64,000 bases of DNA from Paraburkholderia bannensis NBRC 103871 (GCF_000685015.1 NZ_BAYA01000014.1:124001-188000), one strand, 5' to 3'; positions 51,468 through 62,118 are shown, counted from the stretch's first letter. Translations and numbers: made by a program. The notes: a model not told the origin generated them from the sequence alone.

Positions 51468-51550
51468 AGCGAAGTGCATAACCGCGCATCCCCAATAGCG
51501 GGTAAATAGCGGGCAAATAAAAACAGGTCGGCAGTTCCGGAGAGAAGAAC

Positions 51551-52477
51551 ATGAATTTTCAGCAGTTGCGTTTCGTGCGCGAAGCCGTGCGGCAGAACAT
51601 GAACCTGACCGAAGTCGCGAACGTGCTGTACACGTCGCAGTCGGGTGTCTCGAAGCAGATCAAGGATCTGGAGGACGAGCTCGGCGTCGATATTTTCATT
51701 CGCCGCGGCAAGCGCCTCACGGGCCTCACGGAGCCGGGCAAGGCCGTGCACCAGTTGATCGAGCGCATGTTGCTCGACGCCGAAAACCTGCGCCGCGTGG
51801 CGCGCCAGTTCGCCGACCAGGACAGCGGTCACCTCGTGGTGGCGACCACGCACACCCAGGCGCGCTATGCGCTGCCGAAGGTCGTGCACCAGTTCCGCGA
51901 AGTGTTCCCGAAGGTGCATCTGGCGCTGCGCCAGGGCAATCCGCAGCAGATCGCGCAGATGATCATTAACGGCGAGGCCGACATCGGCATCTCGACCGAA
52001 GCGCTCGACCGGTTCCCGGATATCGTGACGTTCCCGTGCTACTCGTGGCATCACACGGTGGTCGTGCCGAAGACGCACCCGCTCGTGGGCCGCGAAAACC
52101 TCACGCTCGAAGAGATCGCCGAGTATCCGATCATCACGTACGACCAGGATTTCACGGGCCGCTCGCACATCGACCAGGCGTTCGCGAAGGCGGGCACCGT
52201 GCCCGACGTGGTGCTGACCGCCATCGACGCGGACGTGATCAAGACTTACGTCGAACTCGGCATGGGGATCGGCGTGGTCGCGGCGATGGCCTACGATCCG
52301 AAGCGCGATAGCGAGCTTGTCGCGCTCGACACGCAACATCTGTTCGAGGCGAGCACGACGCGCGTCGGCCTGCGCAAGGGCGCGTTCCTGCGCCAGTACG
52401 CGTACCGCCTGATCGAGATGTTCGCGCCGCAGCTCAGCGAGCAGCAGATCGCGAGCCAGTTGCGCGAAGCGGTCTGA
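51551..52477 (+). CDS. cysB: CysB-type LysR regulator
   Basis: A 308-residue LysR-family activator of the CysB/Cbl subgroup: MNFQQLRFVREAVRQNMNLT and EVANVLYTSQSGVSKQIKDL form the N-terminal helix-turn-helix, and the ligand domain has VATTHTQARYALPKVVHQFR, the segment that binds sulfate or O/N-acetylserine in CysB. The group activates sulfate and sulfonate genes under sulfur limitation. Located as the last gene of the sulfate operon, after an 84-bp gap with its own ribosome site (CCGGAGAGAAGAAC), so it may be both read through and separately expressed. A terminator follows. Confidence 0.93.
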   Translation: MNFQQLRFVREAVRQNMNLTEVANVLYTSQSGVSKQIKDLEDELGVDIFIRRGKRLTGLTEPGKAVHQLIERMLLDAENLRRVARQFADQDSGHLVVATTHTQARYALPKVVHQFREVFPKVHLALRQGNPQQIAQMIINGEADIGISTEALDRFPDIVTFPCYSWHHTVVVPKTHPLVGRENLTLEEIAEYPIITYDQDFTGRSHIDQAFAKAGTVPDVVLTAIDADVIKTYVELGMGIGVVAAMAYDPKRDSELVALDTQHLFEASTTRVGLRKGAFLRQYAYRLIEMFAPQLSEQQIASQLREAV

Positions 52478-52512
52478 GGGCGTCGATGTAACGCGTCGAT
52501 GTGAACCTGAAG

Positions 52513-52546
52513 CGGCGGCGCGATTTCGCGCCGCCGTTGTCATTTC
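52513..52546 (+). terminator. Terminator of the sulfate operon
   Basis: CGGCGGCGCGA (52513-52523) pairs with TCGCGCCGCCG (52526-52536), 11 bp with a tight loop, followed by TTGTCATTTCT. It lies 36 bases after the cysB stop. Confidence 0.8.
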
Positions 52547-52650
52547 TGCACGGGCGTTCGTGGGTATTTGCGTGATTTAGCTAGATAGCGCGCGCCAGCG
52601 GGGTTTTCCGCCAGATCGTCGCGCGCCGCGGATCGCTTAAAATCGCGGCC

Positions 52651-53682
52651 ATGAATACTTCCAACACTACCCAAAGCGCGGCCCTGCCGCGCATCGCCGT
52701 GCTCGCTACCGGCGGCACGATCGCGGGCTCCGCGCCCGACGCGGCCAATACCGCCGGCTACCAGGCCGGCGTGATCGGCGTCGCGCAATTGCTGGCGGCC
52801 GTGCCCGGCCTCGACGCGGTCGCGCAGATTCACGCCGAGCAGGTCGCGAGCGTCGACAGCAAGGACATGTCGTTCGCGCTCTGGACGACGCTGGTGCAGC
52901 GCGTGAACGAGTTGCTCGCGAGCGACGATATCGACGGCGTCGTCATCACGCACGGCACCGATACGCTCGAAGAAACCGCCTACGTGCTGCATCTCGCGGT
53001 CAAGAGCGCAAAGCCCGTGATCCTGACGGCCGCCATGCGTCCGGCTTCGGCGCTGTCGGCGGACGGCCCGCTGAACCTGCTCAACGCCGTGACGCTCGCC
53101 GCGAGCGGCCAGGCGGGCGGGCAGGGTGTGCTGGTGGCGTTCAACAACCGCATTCACTGCGCGCGCGATGTGGCGAAGGTCAGTACCTACGCGGTGGACG
53201 CGTTCCAGTCGCCTGAGATCGGCGCGCTGGGCTGGGTGCAGGACGGCCGCGTCGAGTTCCAGCGCCGCGCACTGCGCCCGCATACCGTCGATACGCCGTT
53301 CCACGCCGACAAGCTGACGGAAACCCAGTGGCCGCACGTCGAGATCGTCACGAGCTACGCGGGCGTGTCGCGCATTGCCGTCGATGCGCTGGTGAGCGCG
53401 GGCGTGCGCGGCATCGTCGTGGCGGGTACGGGCAACGGCTCGATCCATGCGACGCTGCAACAGGCGCTGGGCGATGCGGTGGCACAGGGCATTGCCGTGG
53501 TGCGCGCGTCGCGCGTGGGTTCGGGTCACGTGATGCACAACGGCGCGGCGAAGGACGATGCGCTTGGCTTCGTCTCGGCAGGCACGCTCAGCCCGTTCAA
53601 GGCGCGCGTGCTGCTGATGCTGGCACTCGCGGCGGGCACGAGCGGGAAGGCTGATCTGCAACGCGTGTTCGACACGTACTGA
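52651..53682 (+). CDS. L-asparaginase (type II-like, no signal peptide)
   Basis: Hydrolyses asparagine to aspartate and ammonia, possibly with glutaminase activity. It has 343 residues. The first active-site Thr is in RIAVLATGGTIAGSAPDAAN and the second triad in DGVVITHGTDTLEETAYVLH; RPASALSADGPLNLLNAVTL is also conserved. The sequence is closest to the type II / glutaminase-asparaginase group, yet no Sec signal peptide precedes the domain (MNTSNTTQSAALP), so a cytoplasmic location is likely. Unrelated in direction of control to cysB upstream; separated by a terminator. Confidence 0.93.
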   Translation: MNTSNTTQSAALPRIAVLATGGTIAGSAPDAANTAGYQAGVIGVAQLLAAVPGLDAVAQIHAEQVASVDSKDMSFALWTTLVQRVNELLASDDIDGVVITHGTDTLEETAYVLHLAVKSAKPVILTAAMRPASALSADGPLNLLNAVTLAASGQAGGQGVLVAFNNRIHCARDVAKVSTYAVDAFQSPEIGALGWVQDGRVEFQRRALRPHTVDTPFHADKLTETQWPHVEIVTSYAGVSRIAVDALVSAGVRGIVVAGTGNGSIHATLQQALGDAVAQGIAVVRASRVGSGHVMHNGAAKDDALGFVSAGTLSPFKARVLLMLALAAGTSGKADLQRVFDTY

Positions 53683-53700
53683 TCGGGCGCGGCAAAACAC

Positions 53701-53746
53701 AAAGGGCCTGGCGGATCATCGTCCGCCAGGCCCTTTTGTTTTTTTG
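53701..53746. terminator. Terminator between convergent asparaginase and glxR
   Basis: AAAGGGCCTGGCGGA (53701-53715) pairs perfectly with TCCGCCAGGCCCTTT (53722-53736), 15 bp, followed by TGTTTTTTTG. The opposite strand has a matching T-rich side, so it may serve both. The 350 bases from 53747 to 54095, up to the end of glxR, hold nothing that looks like a gene. Confidence 0.92.
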
Positions 53747-54095
53747 CAGGCTTCTGCTGGGTGCCTGTCTGGGTGCTCGATGGGGTACTCGAATGAATGC
53801 GGGCTGCCGCAATCCGTACGCGGACACCCGGTGACGACGTCTGACCGACCAAGGCTTCCCCGTCGTCGCCGGGTGCCGCTTTCGGACCCCACTGGCCGCT
53901 CTCAGCCCAGAGCGGCCCCGATTTGCCCCGCAGCGGTTGCCGCCGCCACGAAGCGCCCCACCTGCGGCCGTCGCGTGCACAGTGCCGCGCCAGCCTGAAT
54001 TCGTGTTGTGGCCTGGTGAAAGTCCATCGAGAGGCGATGCGCACGGGCCCACGCGCGCATCGCTTCGGCTTTTGCTGCTTTACAAACCGGCAGCC

Positions 54096-55004
54096 TTAGG
54101 CGGCCTTGGCCTTCGATTCCGGTGCTTCGGCGATTTCGAAATCAGCCATGATTTCCAGTGCGCGAATCATCGCCGAGTGATCCCAGGCCTTGCCGCCGTT
54201 CGCTGCGCACACGCTGAACAGTTGCTGCGCGCTCGCCGTATGGGGCAGGGCGATGCCGAGCTTGCGCGCGCCGTCCAGTGCCAGGTTCAGATCCTTCTGG
54301 TGCAGCTCGATGCGGAAGCCCGGGTTGAACGTGCGCTTGGTCATGCGCTCGCCGTGCACTTCGAGAATGCGCGACGACGCGAAACCACCCATGAGCGCCT
54401 TGCGCACGCGCTCCGGATCGGCGCCCGAGCGTGCCGCGAACAGCAGCGCTTCGGCGACGGCTTCGATGTTCAGCGCGACGATGATCTGGTTCGCGACCTT
54501 GGTGGTCTGACCCGCGCCGTTGTCGCCGACGAGCGAAATGTTCTTGCCCATCAGGTCGAACAGCGGCTTGGCCAGATCGAAGGCCTTTTGCGGGCCGCCG
54601 ACCATGATCGAGAGCGTCGCTTCGCGTGCGCCGACTTCGCCGCCCGAGACCGGCGCGTCGAGGTAGTCGCAGCCCAGCGCGTTGACCTGCTTCGCGAACT
54701 GCTGCGTTTCCAGCGGCGAGATCGAGCTCATGTCGATCACGAGCTTGCCAGCCGTGAGGCCCTTGGCGACGCCGTCATCGGCGAACAGCACGTTCTGGAC
54801 GTCGGGCGTGTCCGGCACCATCAGGATGACGATTTCCGAAGCCTGCGCGACAGCGGTCGAATCGGCGACCACGGTGGTGCTCGCGCGCAGGTCGTCCGGC
54901 ACCGGGAACTTGCCGTTCACGACGAGCGAGTGGCCACCCTTCTGAAGGTTGCGCGCCATGTGCGCGCCCATGATGCCGAGGCCGATAAAACCAATCTTTG
55001 CCAT
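54096..55004 (-). CDS. glxR: 2-hydroxy-3-oxopropionate (tartronate semialdehyde) reductase
   Basis: Reduces tartronate semialdehyde to D-glycerate with NAD(P)H, the last step of the glyoxylate carboligase route. It has 302 residues of the beta-hydroxyacid dehydrogenase family: Rossmann start KIGFIGLGIMGAHMARNLQK, substrate-binding signature LDAPVSGGEVGAREATLSIM and the catalytic Lys in GAGQTTKVANQIIVALNIEA. Operon context gcl-hyi-glxR decides between this enzyme and other 3-hydroxyacid dehydrogenases. Last gene of the operon; a glycerate kinase is not found after it. Confidence 0.94.
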   Translation of the reverse strand: MAKIGFIGLGIMGAHMARNLQKGGHSLVVNGKFPVPDDLRASTTVVADSTAVAQASEIVILMVPDTPDVQNVLFADDGVAKGLTAGKLVIDMSSISPLETQQFAKQVNALGCDYLDAPVSGGEVGAREATLSIMVGGPQKAFDLAKPLFDLMGKNISLVGDNGAGQTTKVANQIIVALNIEAVAEALLFAARSGADPERVRKALMGGFASSRILEVHGERMTKRTFNPGFRIELHQKDLNLALDGARKLGIALPHTASAQQLFSVCAANGGKAWDHSAMIRALEIMADFEIAEAPESKAKAA

Positions 55005-55072
55005 CTTGTGTGTCTCCGGTTGAGTCTAATGCGAGTCGAATGCGGTTCGAGGTGTCGATTGAGCAGCGTGGC

Positions 55073-55870
55073 TCACGCCAGTTCTGCCGCGCGTTGCTGT
55101 GCGCCACGCAGCCAGCCGAGGCCGTCGACGGTCGCGGTCTTCGGCTTGTACTCGCAGCCGACATAACCCGCGTAGCCGAGCGAATCGAGCAGCTCGAACA
55201 GGAAGGGATAGTTGATCTCGCCCGTGCCCGGCTCGTTGCGGCCCGGGTTGTCGGCAAGCTGGATGTGGGCGATCTTCGCGAACTGCTTCTTGATGGTCGC
55301 GGCCAGTTCGCCTTCCATGCGCTGCATGTGATAGATGTCGTACTGCAGGAACAGATTGTCCGAGCCGACCTTTTCGATGATGTCGAGGCCTTCTGCCGAA
55401 CGGTTCAGCGCAAAGCCGGGAATGTCGTACGAGTTGCACGGCTCGACCAGCAGGCGGATGCCTTCGCGCTTGAGTTCGGCAGCGGCGTAGCGCAGGTTGT
55501 CGACGATGCTCGCGTGCGCGGTGTCGCGGTCGATGCCCGCCGTCGGGATACCGACGAGGCAGTTCAGTTGCGGCACCTTGAGCGCCTTCGCGTACTCGAT
55601 CGCGCGGCCCACGCCTTCCTGGAACTCGCCACGGCGATCCGGCAGGCACGCAATGCCGCGCTCGCCGCCTTCCCAGTTGCCGGCGGGCAGGTTGTGCAGC
55701 ACGAGCTTGAGGTTGTTCGCCTCCAGACGTTCGGCCAGTTCAGCGGCCTTGAACGGGTAGGGGAACAGGAATTCGACGGCTTCGAAGCCCGCCTCGGCAG
55801 CCGCGGCAAAGCGGTCGAGGAACGGCACTTCGTTGAACAGCATGGTGAGATTCGCGGCGAATTTCGGCAT
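55073..55870 (-). CDS. hyi: Hydroxypyruvate isomerase
   Basis: Interconverts hydroxypyruvate and tartronate semialdehyde. It has 265 residues of the xylose-isomerase-like TIM-barrel family: MPKFAANLTMLFNEVPFLDR at the start, AAEAGFEAVEFLFPYPF, the metal-ligand glutamate in IRLLVEPCNSYDIPGFALN and the C-terminal GYAGYVGCEYKPKTATVDGL. It lies between gcl and glxR, with gaps of 95 and 68 bp, a usual arrangement. Confidence 0.95.
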   Translation of the reverse strand: MPKFAANLTMLFNEVPFLDRFAAAAEAGFEAVEFLFPYPFKAAELAERLEANNLKLVLHNLPAGNWEGGERGIACLPDRRGEFQEGVGRAIEYAKALKVPQLNCLVGIPTAGIDRDTAHASIVDNLRYAAAELKREGIRLLVEPCNSYDIPGFALNRSAEGLDIIEKVGSDNLFLQYDIYHMQRMEGELAATIKKQFAKIAHIQLADNPGRNEPGTGEINYPFLFELLDSLGYAGYVGCEYKPKTATVDGLGWLRGAQQRAAELA

Positions 55871-55965
55871 GAGTTGTCTCTCGCGGGGCTTGAGTGGGTG
55901 GGGAGCGCCGCTTTTCGCGCATCAGGGCTGAGTGCGAAAAGCGGCGCTTGCTGTTACTTCGATCT

Positions 55966-57741
<1,776 letters not shown>

Positions 57742-57952
57742 GATTGTCTCCTGAATATCGCAAAAGCTTTGAGTGACGCGCTGGAAAAAGCGCGCATGGG
57801 ATACAGCGCTTGTGGTTCACTTTAGGGATGCACGAAAGGTTTGATAAGATCAGTCCCGGTCGCTTATTTCGAAACAAAAAGTATGGAATGACGGTGTGGC
57901 GGGGCTTTGCGCCATCGGCACCCTCAGCACCGTGCGTTCAGGAGACAGAGCC

Positions 57953-58864
57953 ATGGATCGCTTCAAGCAGATCGAGACCTTCGTGCGCGTCGCGGAGGCG
58001 GGCAGCCTCGCGGCGGCGGCACTGGAGGAGGGCGTGTCGCCCGTGATCCTTGGGCGGCGCATCGACGCGCTGGAAAAGCGCCTGGGCGTGAAGCTGATGT
58101 ACCGCTCGACGCGGCGGCTGGTGGTGAGCGAGGAAGGCGGGGCGTTCCTGGAGCGTTGCCGCGGCCTGCTGGCGGAATGGGAGCAGGCGGAAAACGAGCT
58201 ATCGGTGGGGCGGCGCGTGGTCAACGGGCATCTGATCGTGTCCGCGCCCGCGGCGTTCGGTCGCAAGCACGTCGCGCCGCTCGCACCCGAATTCATCGCC
58301 GACAAGCCCGAGCTGCAGGTGTCGTTCAACCTGACCGACCGCGTGGTCGATCTGGTGCGCGAGGGTTACGACCTGTCGATCCGCATTGGCGGGGCCGTCG
58401 ATCCGAACTTCGTGGCCGTGAAGCTGGCGACGAACCGGCGCGTGGTGTGCGGCACGCCCGAATACTTCCGCAAGCACGGCAAGCCGAAGACGCTCGAAGA
58501 TCTGCCGGGCCACAACTGCCTCGCGTTCAATCTGCAAGGCGGCCAGAACCGCGGCTGGTATTTCCGCCGCAACGGCAAGCTGGCGACGGTGCGTGTGGGC
58601 GGCAATCTCGACTGCAACGATGGCGAACTGCTGCATCGCTGGGTCACGGAGGGATTGGGTCTTGGCTGGCGCTCGACCTGGGAAATCGACGCGCAACTCG
58701 CGCGCGGCGAACTGGAGACCGTGCTCGATGACTATGCGCTGCCCGATTACGACATTCTTGCCGTCTATCCGCAGCAGCGCTATGTGCCGGCCAAGGTGCG
58801 CTATTTCATCGACTATCTGAAAGAGGTCTACGCGCGGCCCGGGTACTGGAGCGGCGTGGTGTGA
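57953..58864 (+). CDS. LysR-family regulator divergent from gcl
   Basis: A 303-residue LysR-type regulator: MDRFKQIETFVRVAEAGSLA and AAALEEGVSPVILGRRIDAL form the helix-turn-helix, and the effector domain starts near residue 90 (GHLIVSAPAAFGRKHVAPLA) with VREGYDLSIRIGGAVDPN, typical of the CrgA/DsdC-like branch. AGGAGACAGAGCC precedes the ATG at 57953; an upstream GTG at 57896 is less likely. Divergent placement suggests that it controls the gcl operon. Inducer unknown. Confidence 0.9.
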   Translation: MDRFKQIETFVRVAEAGSLAAAALEEGVSPVILGRRIDALEKRLGVKLMYRSTRRLVVSEEGGAFLERCRGLLAEWEQAENELSVGRRVVNGHLIVSAPAAFGRKHVAPLAPEFIADKPELQVSFNLTDRVVDLVREGYDLSIRIGGAVDPNFVAVKLATNRRVVCGTPEYFRKHGKPKTLEDLPGHNCLAFNLQGGQNRGWYFRRNGKLATVRVGGNLDCNDGELLHRWVTEGLGLGWRSTWEIDAQLARGELETVLDDYALPDYDILAVYPQQRYVPAKVRYFIDYLKEVYARPGYWSGVV

Positions 58865-58866
58865 GG

Positions 58867-59016
58867 CTAAGCGTGGGCTAGCCCACGACGATCACGCCAT
58901 TCATCGATTCGATGCCCCGAGCCGCAGAAGATATCGCAGAGAAACTCCACGTTGCCCGCATCGCCCGCCGTCGCGGCGACTAGCACGACTGCGCCGGGCG
59001 GCACGTCGGCACGCAT
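58867..59016 (-). CDS. Possible small protein after the LysR gene
   Basis: A 49-residue open frame with protein-like sequence (MRADVPPGAVVLVAATAGDA, GNVEFLCDIFCGSGHRIDEW). The frame stays open upstream to 59175, and the stretch IPAEKERTPTW just before the Met also looks protein-like, so the true start may be further up. Converges on the LysR gene with 2 bp between stops. No family recognised. Confidence 0.35.
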   Translation of the reverse strand: MRADVPPGAVVLVAATAGDAGNVEFLCDIFCGSGHRIDEWRDRRGLAHA

Positions 59017-59282
59017 CCAGGTTGGTGTGCGCTCTTTCTCAGCCGGGATCGCGGTTCGGCATTTCCGTGAGCGCAAAGGCTTGCGGTGTGCTGCCTGGTG
59101 CGTCGATCCGGCCTGCGTGTAGTAGCGGCTTTCGTGCGCAAACCTTCCCGATTTATTTTTCGTTTTCGCCCGCATCGAGCGGGAATAAACTGGCCGCTAA
59201 CCAGGTAAGACATGCGGGAAGGCAGAGCGATGACACGACTGCCGGTGAGCGAGACCAGGCGCGTGCGGCACGAGGGGACGAG

Positions 59283-60074
59283 GTGGGAAAAACCGCGAAC
59301 GGGCAGCACGAATGCCGGGGTAGCGAGGCGGGCGACGCGCAGGAGATCGCGGCGCGCAGCCGCCGTTTCCAGGCGCTCGCGCTGCCGCATCTGGATGCGG
59401 CCTACAACCTCGCGCGCTGGCTGTCGCGCAATCCCGGCGACGCCGAGGACATCGTGCAGGACGCGTTTTTGCGTGCGTTTCGTTTCTTCGACACGTTTCG
59501 CGGCGATGAGGCGCGGCCGTGGCTGCTCGCGATCGTGCGGCGGGTCTGGTACGACGAATGGCGGCGTCGCGGCGGGGCGCAGGAAGTGGCGCAGTTCGAC
59601 GAGATGCGCGACGACGTCGCGCCCGAAGGCTGGGACACGGGTGGCGTCGATCCGGAAACGCTCGCGATCCGCGCGGAATCCTCGCGCCACGTGCACGAGG
59701 CGTTGCAGCGCCTGCCGGTGGAGTATCGCGAAGTGCTGGTGCTGCGCGAGCTGGAGGAGCTGGAATACCGCGAGATCGCCACGGTGATCGACGTACCGAT
59801 GGGCACCGTGATGTCGCGGCTCGCACGGGCGCGCAAGCGCCTCGCCGCGTTGCTGGCGGCGCAGGGGCATGGCTCCGGCAGCTCCGGCGGCGCAGCAGGC
59901 AGGGAGAACGGTTTAGCAGTCGGGGGAAGTAGCAGTAAAGCCTGGAGACCATCCGGCCGGGGGCCAGACGGCCGGTTCCGCGAGGGGCCGGCCGTCGATG
60001 GCGGAGCGCACGAACCGCGTGCGCAGGAACGCCCCGTCGGCCCGCGCAATACGGAGGCGCCCGATGAACTGTGA
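59283..60074 (+). CDS. ECF RNA polymerase sigma factor (GTG start)
   Basis: A 263-residue sigma-70 family, extracytoplasmic-function type protein. Region 2: ARWLSRNPGDAEDIVQDAFL with LRAFRFFDTFRG and ARPWLLAIVRRVWYDEWRRR; region 4: ALQRLPVEYREVLVLRELEE and YREIATVIDVPMGTVMSRLA. After region 4 there is an unusual Gly/Ser/Arg-rich tail of about 75 residues with no known domain. No ATG is available in frame before region 2; GTG at 59283 follows GAGGGGACGAG. The end overlaps the anti-sigma gene by 11 bp, so the pair is coupled. Confidence 0.87.
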   Translation: MGKTANGQHECRGSEAGDAQEIAARSRRFQALALPHLDAAYNLARWLSRNPGDAEDIVQDAFLRAFRFFDTFRGDEARPWLLAIVRRVWYDEWRRRGGAQEVAQFDEMRDDVAPEGWDTGGVDPETLAIRAESSRHVHEALQRLPVEYREVLVLRELEELEYREIATVIDVPMGTVMSRLARARKRLAALLAAQGHGSGSSGGAAGRENGLAVGGSSSKAWRPSGRGPDGRFREGPAVDGGAHEPRAQERPVGPRNTEAPDEL

Positions 60075-60954
60075 CGAAGCGCGCCCGCTGGTCGACGCCA
60101 GTGTCGATCGAGAACTGTCCGCCGCCGATGAATGGCGCGTGCGTGAGCATCTGGCTGGCTGCGTGCCGTGCCGCCGCGCCGTCGCTCAGGTCGAAGCGGT
60201 TTCCCGGATCACGCGTCAAGCGCCTTATCACCGCGCGCCGGAAGGCCTGGCCGCGCGGATCGTGGCGGCCTTGCCGCCCGAGGCGGCGCCCGAAGCGGCT
60301 GCAACTGCGCCGCAACGGATTGAACCTGCTCGTCGTGGAACGTGGCGCGACTGGCTGCGCTTGCCCGTTGGCGGCGTCGGCGGTGTCGGTGGCGCATCGG
60401 GCGCGGGCACGGCGGGGCTCGCGTGGGCGGGCAGCGGCGCGCTGCTGCTAGCCGCGCTCGGCGTGGCGCTCGCGCTGCATCTGCGCACACCCGCCGCCGA
60501 CGGCGCGTTCGTCGATGAACTGGTCGCCAGCCACATCCGTGCGCAGATTTCAGGGCGCGACATCGACGTGATTTCGACGGATCGGCATACCGTGAAGCCG
60601 TGGTTCAACGGCCGCATCGACTATGCGCCGCCGGTCGAGGATTTCGCCGCGCAAGGCTTTCCGCTAATAGGTGGCCGCCTGGACTATGTGGGGCGCGAGC
60701 GTGTCGCGGTGCTGATCTATCGCTTCCGCAAGCACGTGATCGACCTCTACGTGTTTCCGCCGGGCTCGGCGGGGCCGGCGCAGCAGGGCGGCACGCCACG
60801 CGCAAGCGATGGCTATTCGCTGCTGCGCTGGCAGGCCGCCGGCATGACCTGGTGGGCGGTCACGGATGCGGGGCCCGATGCGCTGGTGGGCCTGCGCGCG
60901 GCGCTCGACACACGCCTGTCCGATGGCTCGCCGGGCGTGGAAGCGCGCCCTTAG
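60064..60954 (+). CDS. Zinc-finger anti-sigma factor, membrane-spanning
   Basis: A 296-residue protein that probably holds the upstream sigma factor inactive. N-terminal ZAS motif: Cys3 in MNCDEARPLVDASVD and HLAGCVPCRR (HxxxCxxC, near residue 30). A membrane helix at about residues 120-140 (GSGALLLAALGVALALHLRT) separates the cytoplasmic part from a periplasmic domain of 150 residues that begins FVDELVASHIRAQISGRDID and contains a beta-rich core (LDYVGRERVAVLIYRFRKHV). The signal sensed is unknown. Confidence 0.88.
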   Translation: MNCDEARPLVDASVDRELSAADEWRVREHLAGCVPCRRAVAQVEAVSRITRQAPYHRAPEGLAARIVAALPPEAAPEAAATAPQRIEPARRGTWRDWLRLPVGGVGGVGGASGAGTAGLAWAGSGALLLAALGVALALHLRTPAADGAFVDELVASHIRAQISGRDIDVISTDRHTVKPWFNGRIDYAPPVEDFAAQGFPLIGGRLDYVGRERVAVLIYRFRKHVIDLYVFPPGSAGPAQQGGTPRASDGYSLLRWQAAGMTWWAVTDAGPDALVGLRAALDTRLSDGSPGVEARP

Positions 60955-61029
60955 ACACGACTGTTTTGCGCGCCCGAGCGCAAGTCCTTGAAAACACGCC
61001 CGAAACGACGCGCGAGGCGCTCAATCCTG

Positions 61030-61058
61030 TTGCGGGAGGCGTCTTATCGCGCTATACT
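61030..61058 (+). promoter_or_regulatory. Promoter of the rpsF operon
   Basis: TTGCGG (61030-61035), 17-bp spacer, TATACT (61053-61058), about 65 bases before the rpsF start codon. The leader in between (CCGCACCGGTTCCGACGCCC region) could fold and may be used for autoregulation by S6-S18, as described for many bacteria. Confidence 0.7.
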
Positions 61059-61123
61059 CTTCGGCTTCTCACTTGCCGCACCGGTTCCGACGCCCGGGTG
61101 GCTTTAATCCACAAGGAGTGAAT

Positions 61124-61495
61124 ATGCGTCATTACGAAATCGTCTTTATCGTGCACCCCGATCAGAGCGAGCAAGTGCCCGCCATGATCGAGCGTTACAA
61201 GAGCACGATCACGTCGCACGGTGGCCAGATCCACCGTATCGAAGACTGGGGCCGTCGCCAACTGGCCTACATGATCGAGAAACTCGCGAAGGCTCACTAC
61301 GTCTGCATGAACATCGAATGCGACCAGACCACGCTCGACGAACTGGAACACGCGTTCAAGTTCAACGACGCTGTTCTGCGTCACCTCATCGTCAAGATGA
61401 AGAAGGCCGAAACCGGCCCGTCGCCGATGATGAAGGAAGTGCAGCGCGAAGAAGCCAAGAAGGCGGCTGCCCAGCCGACCGAAGCGCAGGCTTAA
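61124..61495 (+). CDS. rpsF: 30S ribosomal protein S6
   Basis: A 123-residue ribosomal protein that binds the central domain of 16S rRNA together with S18. MRHYEIVFIVHPDQSEQVPA at the start, IHRIEDWGRRQLAYMIEKLA and HYVCMNIECDQTTLDELEHA are all conserved; the last 20 residues are the usual variable Glu/Lys/Ala tail. CAAGGAGTGAAT precedes the ATG. First gene of rpsF-priB-rpsR-rplI. Confidence 0.98.
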   Translation: MRHYEIVFIVHPDQSEQVPAMIERYKSTITSHGGQIHRIEDWGRRQLAYMIEKLAKAHYVCMNIECDQTTLDELEHAFKFNDAVLRHLIVKMKKAETGPSPMMKEVQREEAKKAAAQPTEAQA

Positions 61496-61540
61496 GTTTT
61501 AAGCCATCAGGATTCGAGCCCACTTGCACAAGCTGACTGC

Positions 61541-61840
61541 GTGAACAGGCTGCAACTCACGGCAAGCGTCGTCGAACGCGAACCGGTGCGGTATACCCCC
61601 GCCGGCGTTCCGATTGCGAGCGTTACGTTGCAGCACCGCACGGAAGTCGTCGAAGCCGGGATTCCCCGCTTCGTCGAACTGACGATGCCCGCAGTCGCAG
61701 CCGGCAAGGCCTGCGGTCTGGTCGAAAGCTGCGAGTTGGGAGCGGAAGCGCTCTTCACCGGCTTTCTGGCGAAAAAGCACCGCAACGCGCGAACCCTGGT
61801 GTTTCACATCACCGAAATGCAAGGCACAGGAAAGGACTAA
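61541..61840 (+). CDS. priB: Primosomal replication protein PriB (GTG start)
   Basis: A 99-residue single-strand-DNA-binding OB-fold protein that helps PriA/DnaT reload DnaB at stalled forks. MNRLQLTASVVEREPVRYTP, AGVPIASVTLQHRTEVVEAG and the late GFLAKKHRNARTLVFHITEM match the family; its place between rpsF and rpsR is diagnostic. It begins with GTG; no ATG lies at the conserved N-terminus. Its stop is 2 bp before the rpsR start. Confidence 0.95.
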   Translation: MNRLQLTASVVEREPVRYTPAGVPIASVTLQHRTEVVEAGIPRFVELTMPAVAAGKACGLVESCELGAEALFTGFLAKKHRNARTLVFHITEMQGTGKD

Positions 61841-61842
61841 TC

Positions 61843-62118
61843 ATGCCCCGCCCGACTGGTAAGAAATTCGACAAGCGTCGTCAACAACAAAACCCGCTCT
61901 TCAAGCGTAAGAAGTTCTGCCGCTTCACGGCCGCAAACGTCGAACAGATCGACTACAAGGACATCGATACGCTGAAGGACTTCATCGGCGAAAACGGCAA
62001 GATCACGCCGGCTCGTCTGACGGGTACGAAGGCCCACTATCAGCGTCAGCTGGACACGGCTATCAAGCGCGCGCGTTTCCTCGCGCTGATGCCGTACACC
62101 GACCAGCACAAGGCCTAA
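61843..62118 (+). CDS. rpsR: 30S ribosomal protein S18
   Basis: A 91-residue ribosomal protein, partner of S6 on the small-subunit platform. KKFCRFTAANVEQIDYKDID and ITPARLTGTKAHYQRQLDTA, then IKRARFLALMPYTDQH, are family hallmarks. The N-terminus is basic (PRPTGKKFDKRRQQQNPLF), slightly longer than in E. coli. It starts 2 bp after priB. Confidence 0.98.
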   Translation: MPRPTGKKFDKRRQQQNPLFKRKKFCRFTAANVEQIDYKDIDTLKDFIGENGKITPARLTGTKAHYQRQLDTAIKRARFLALMPYTDQHKA

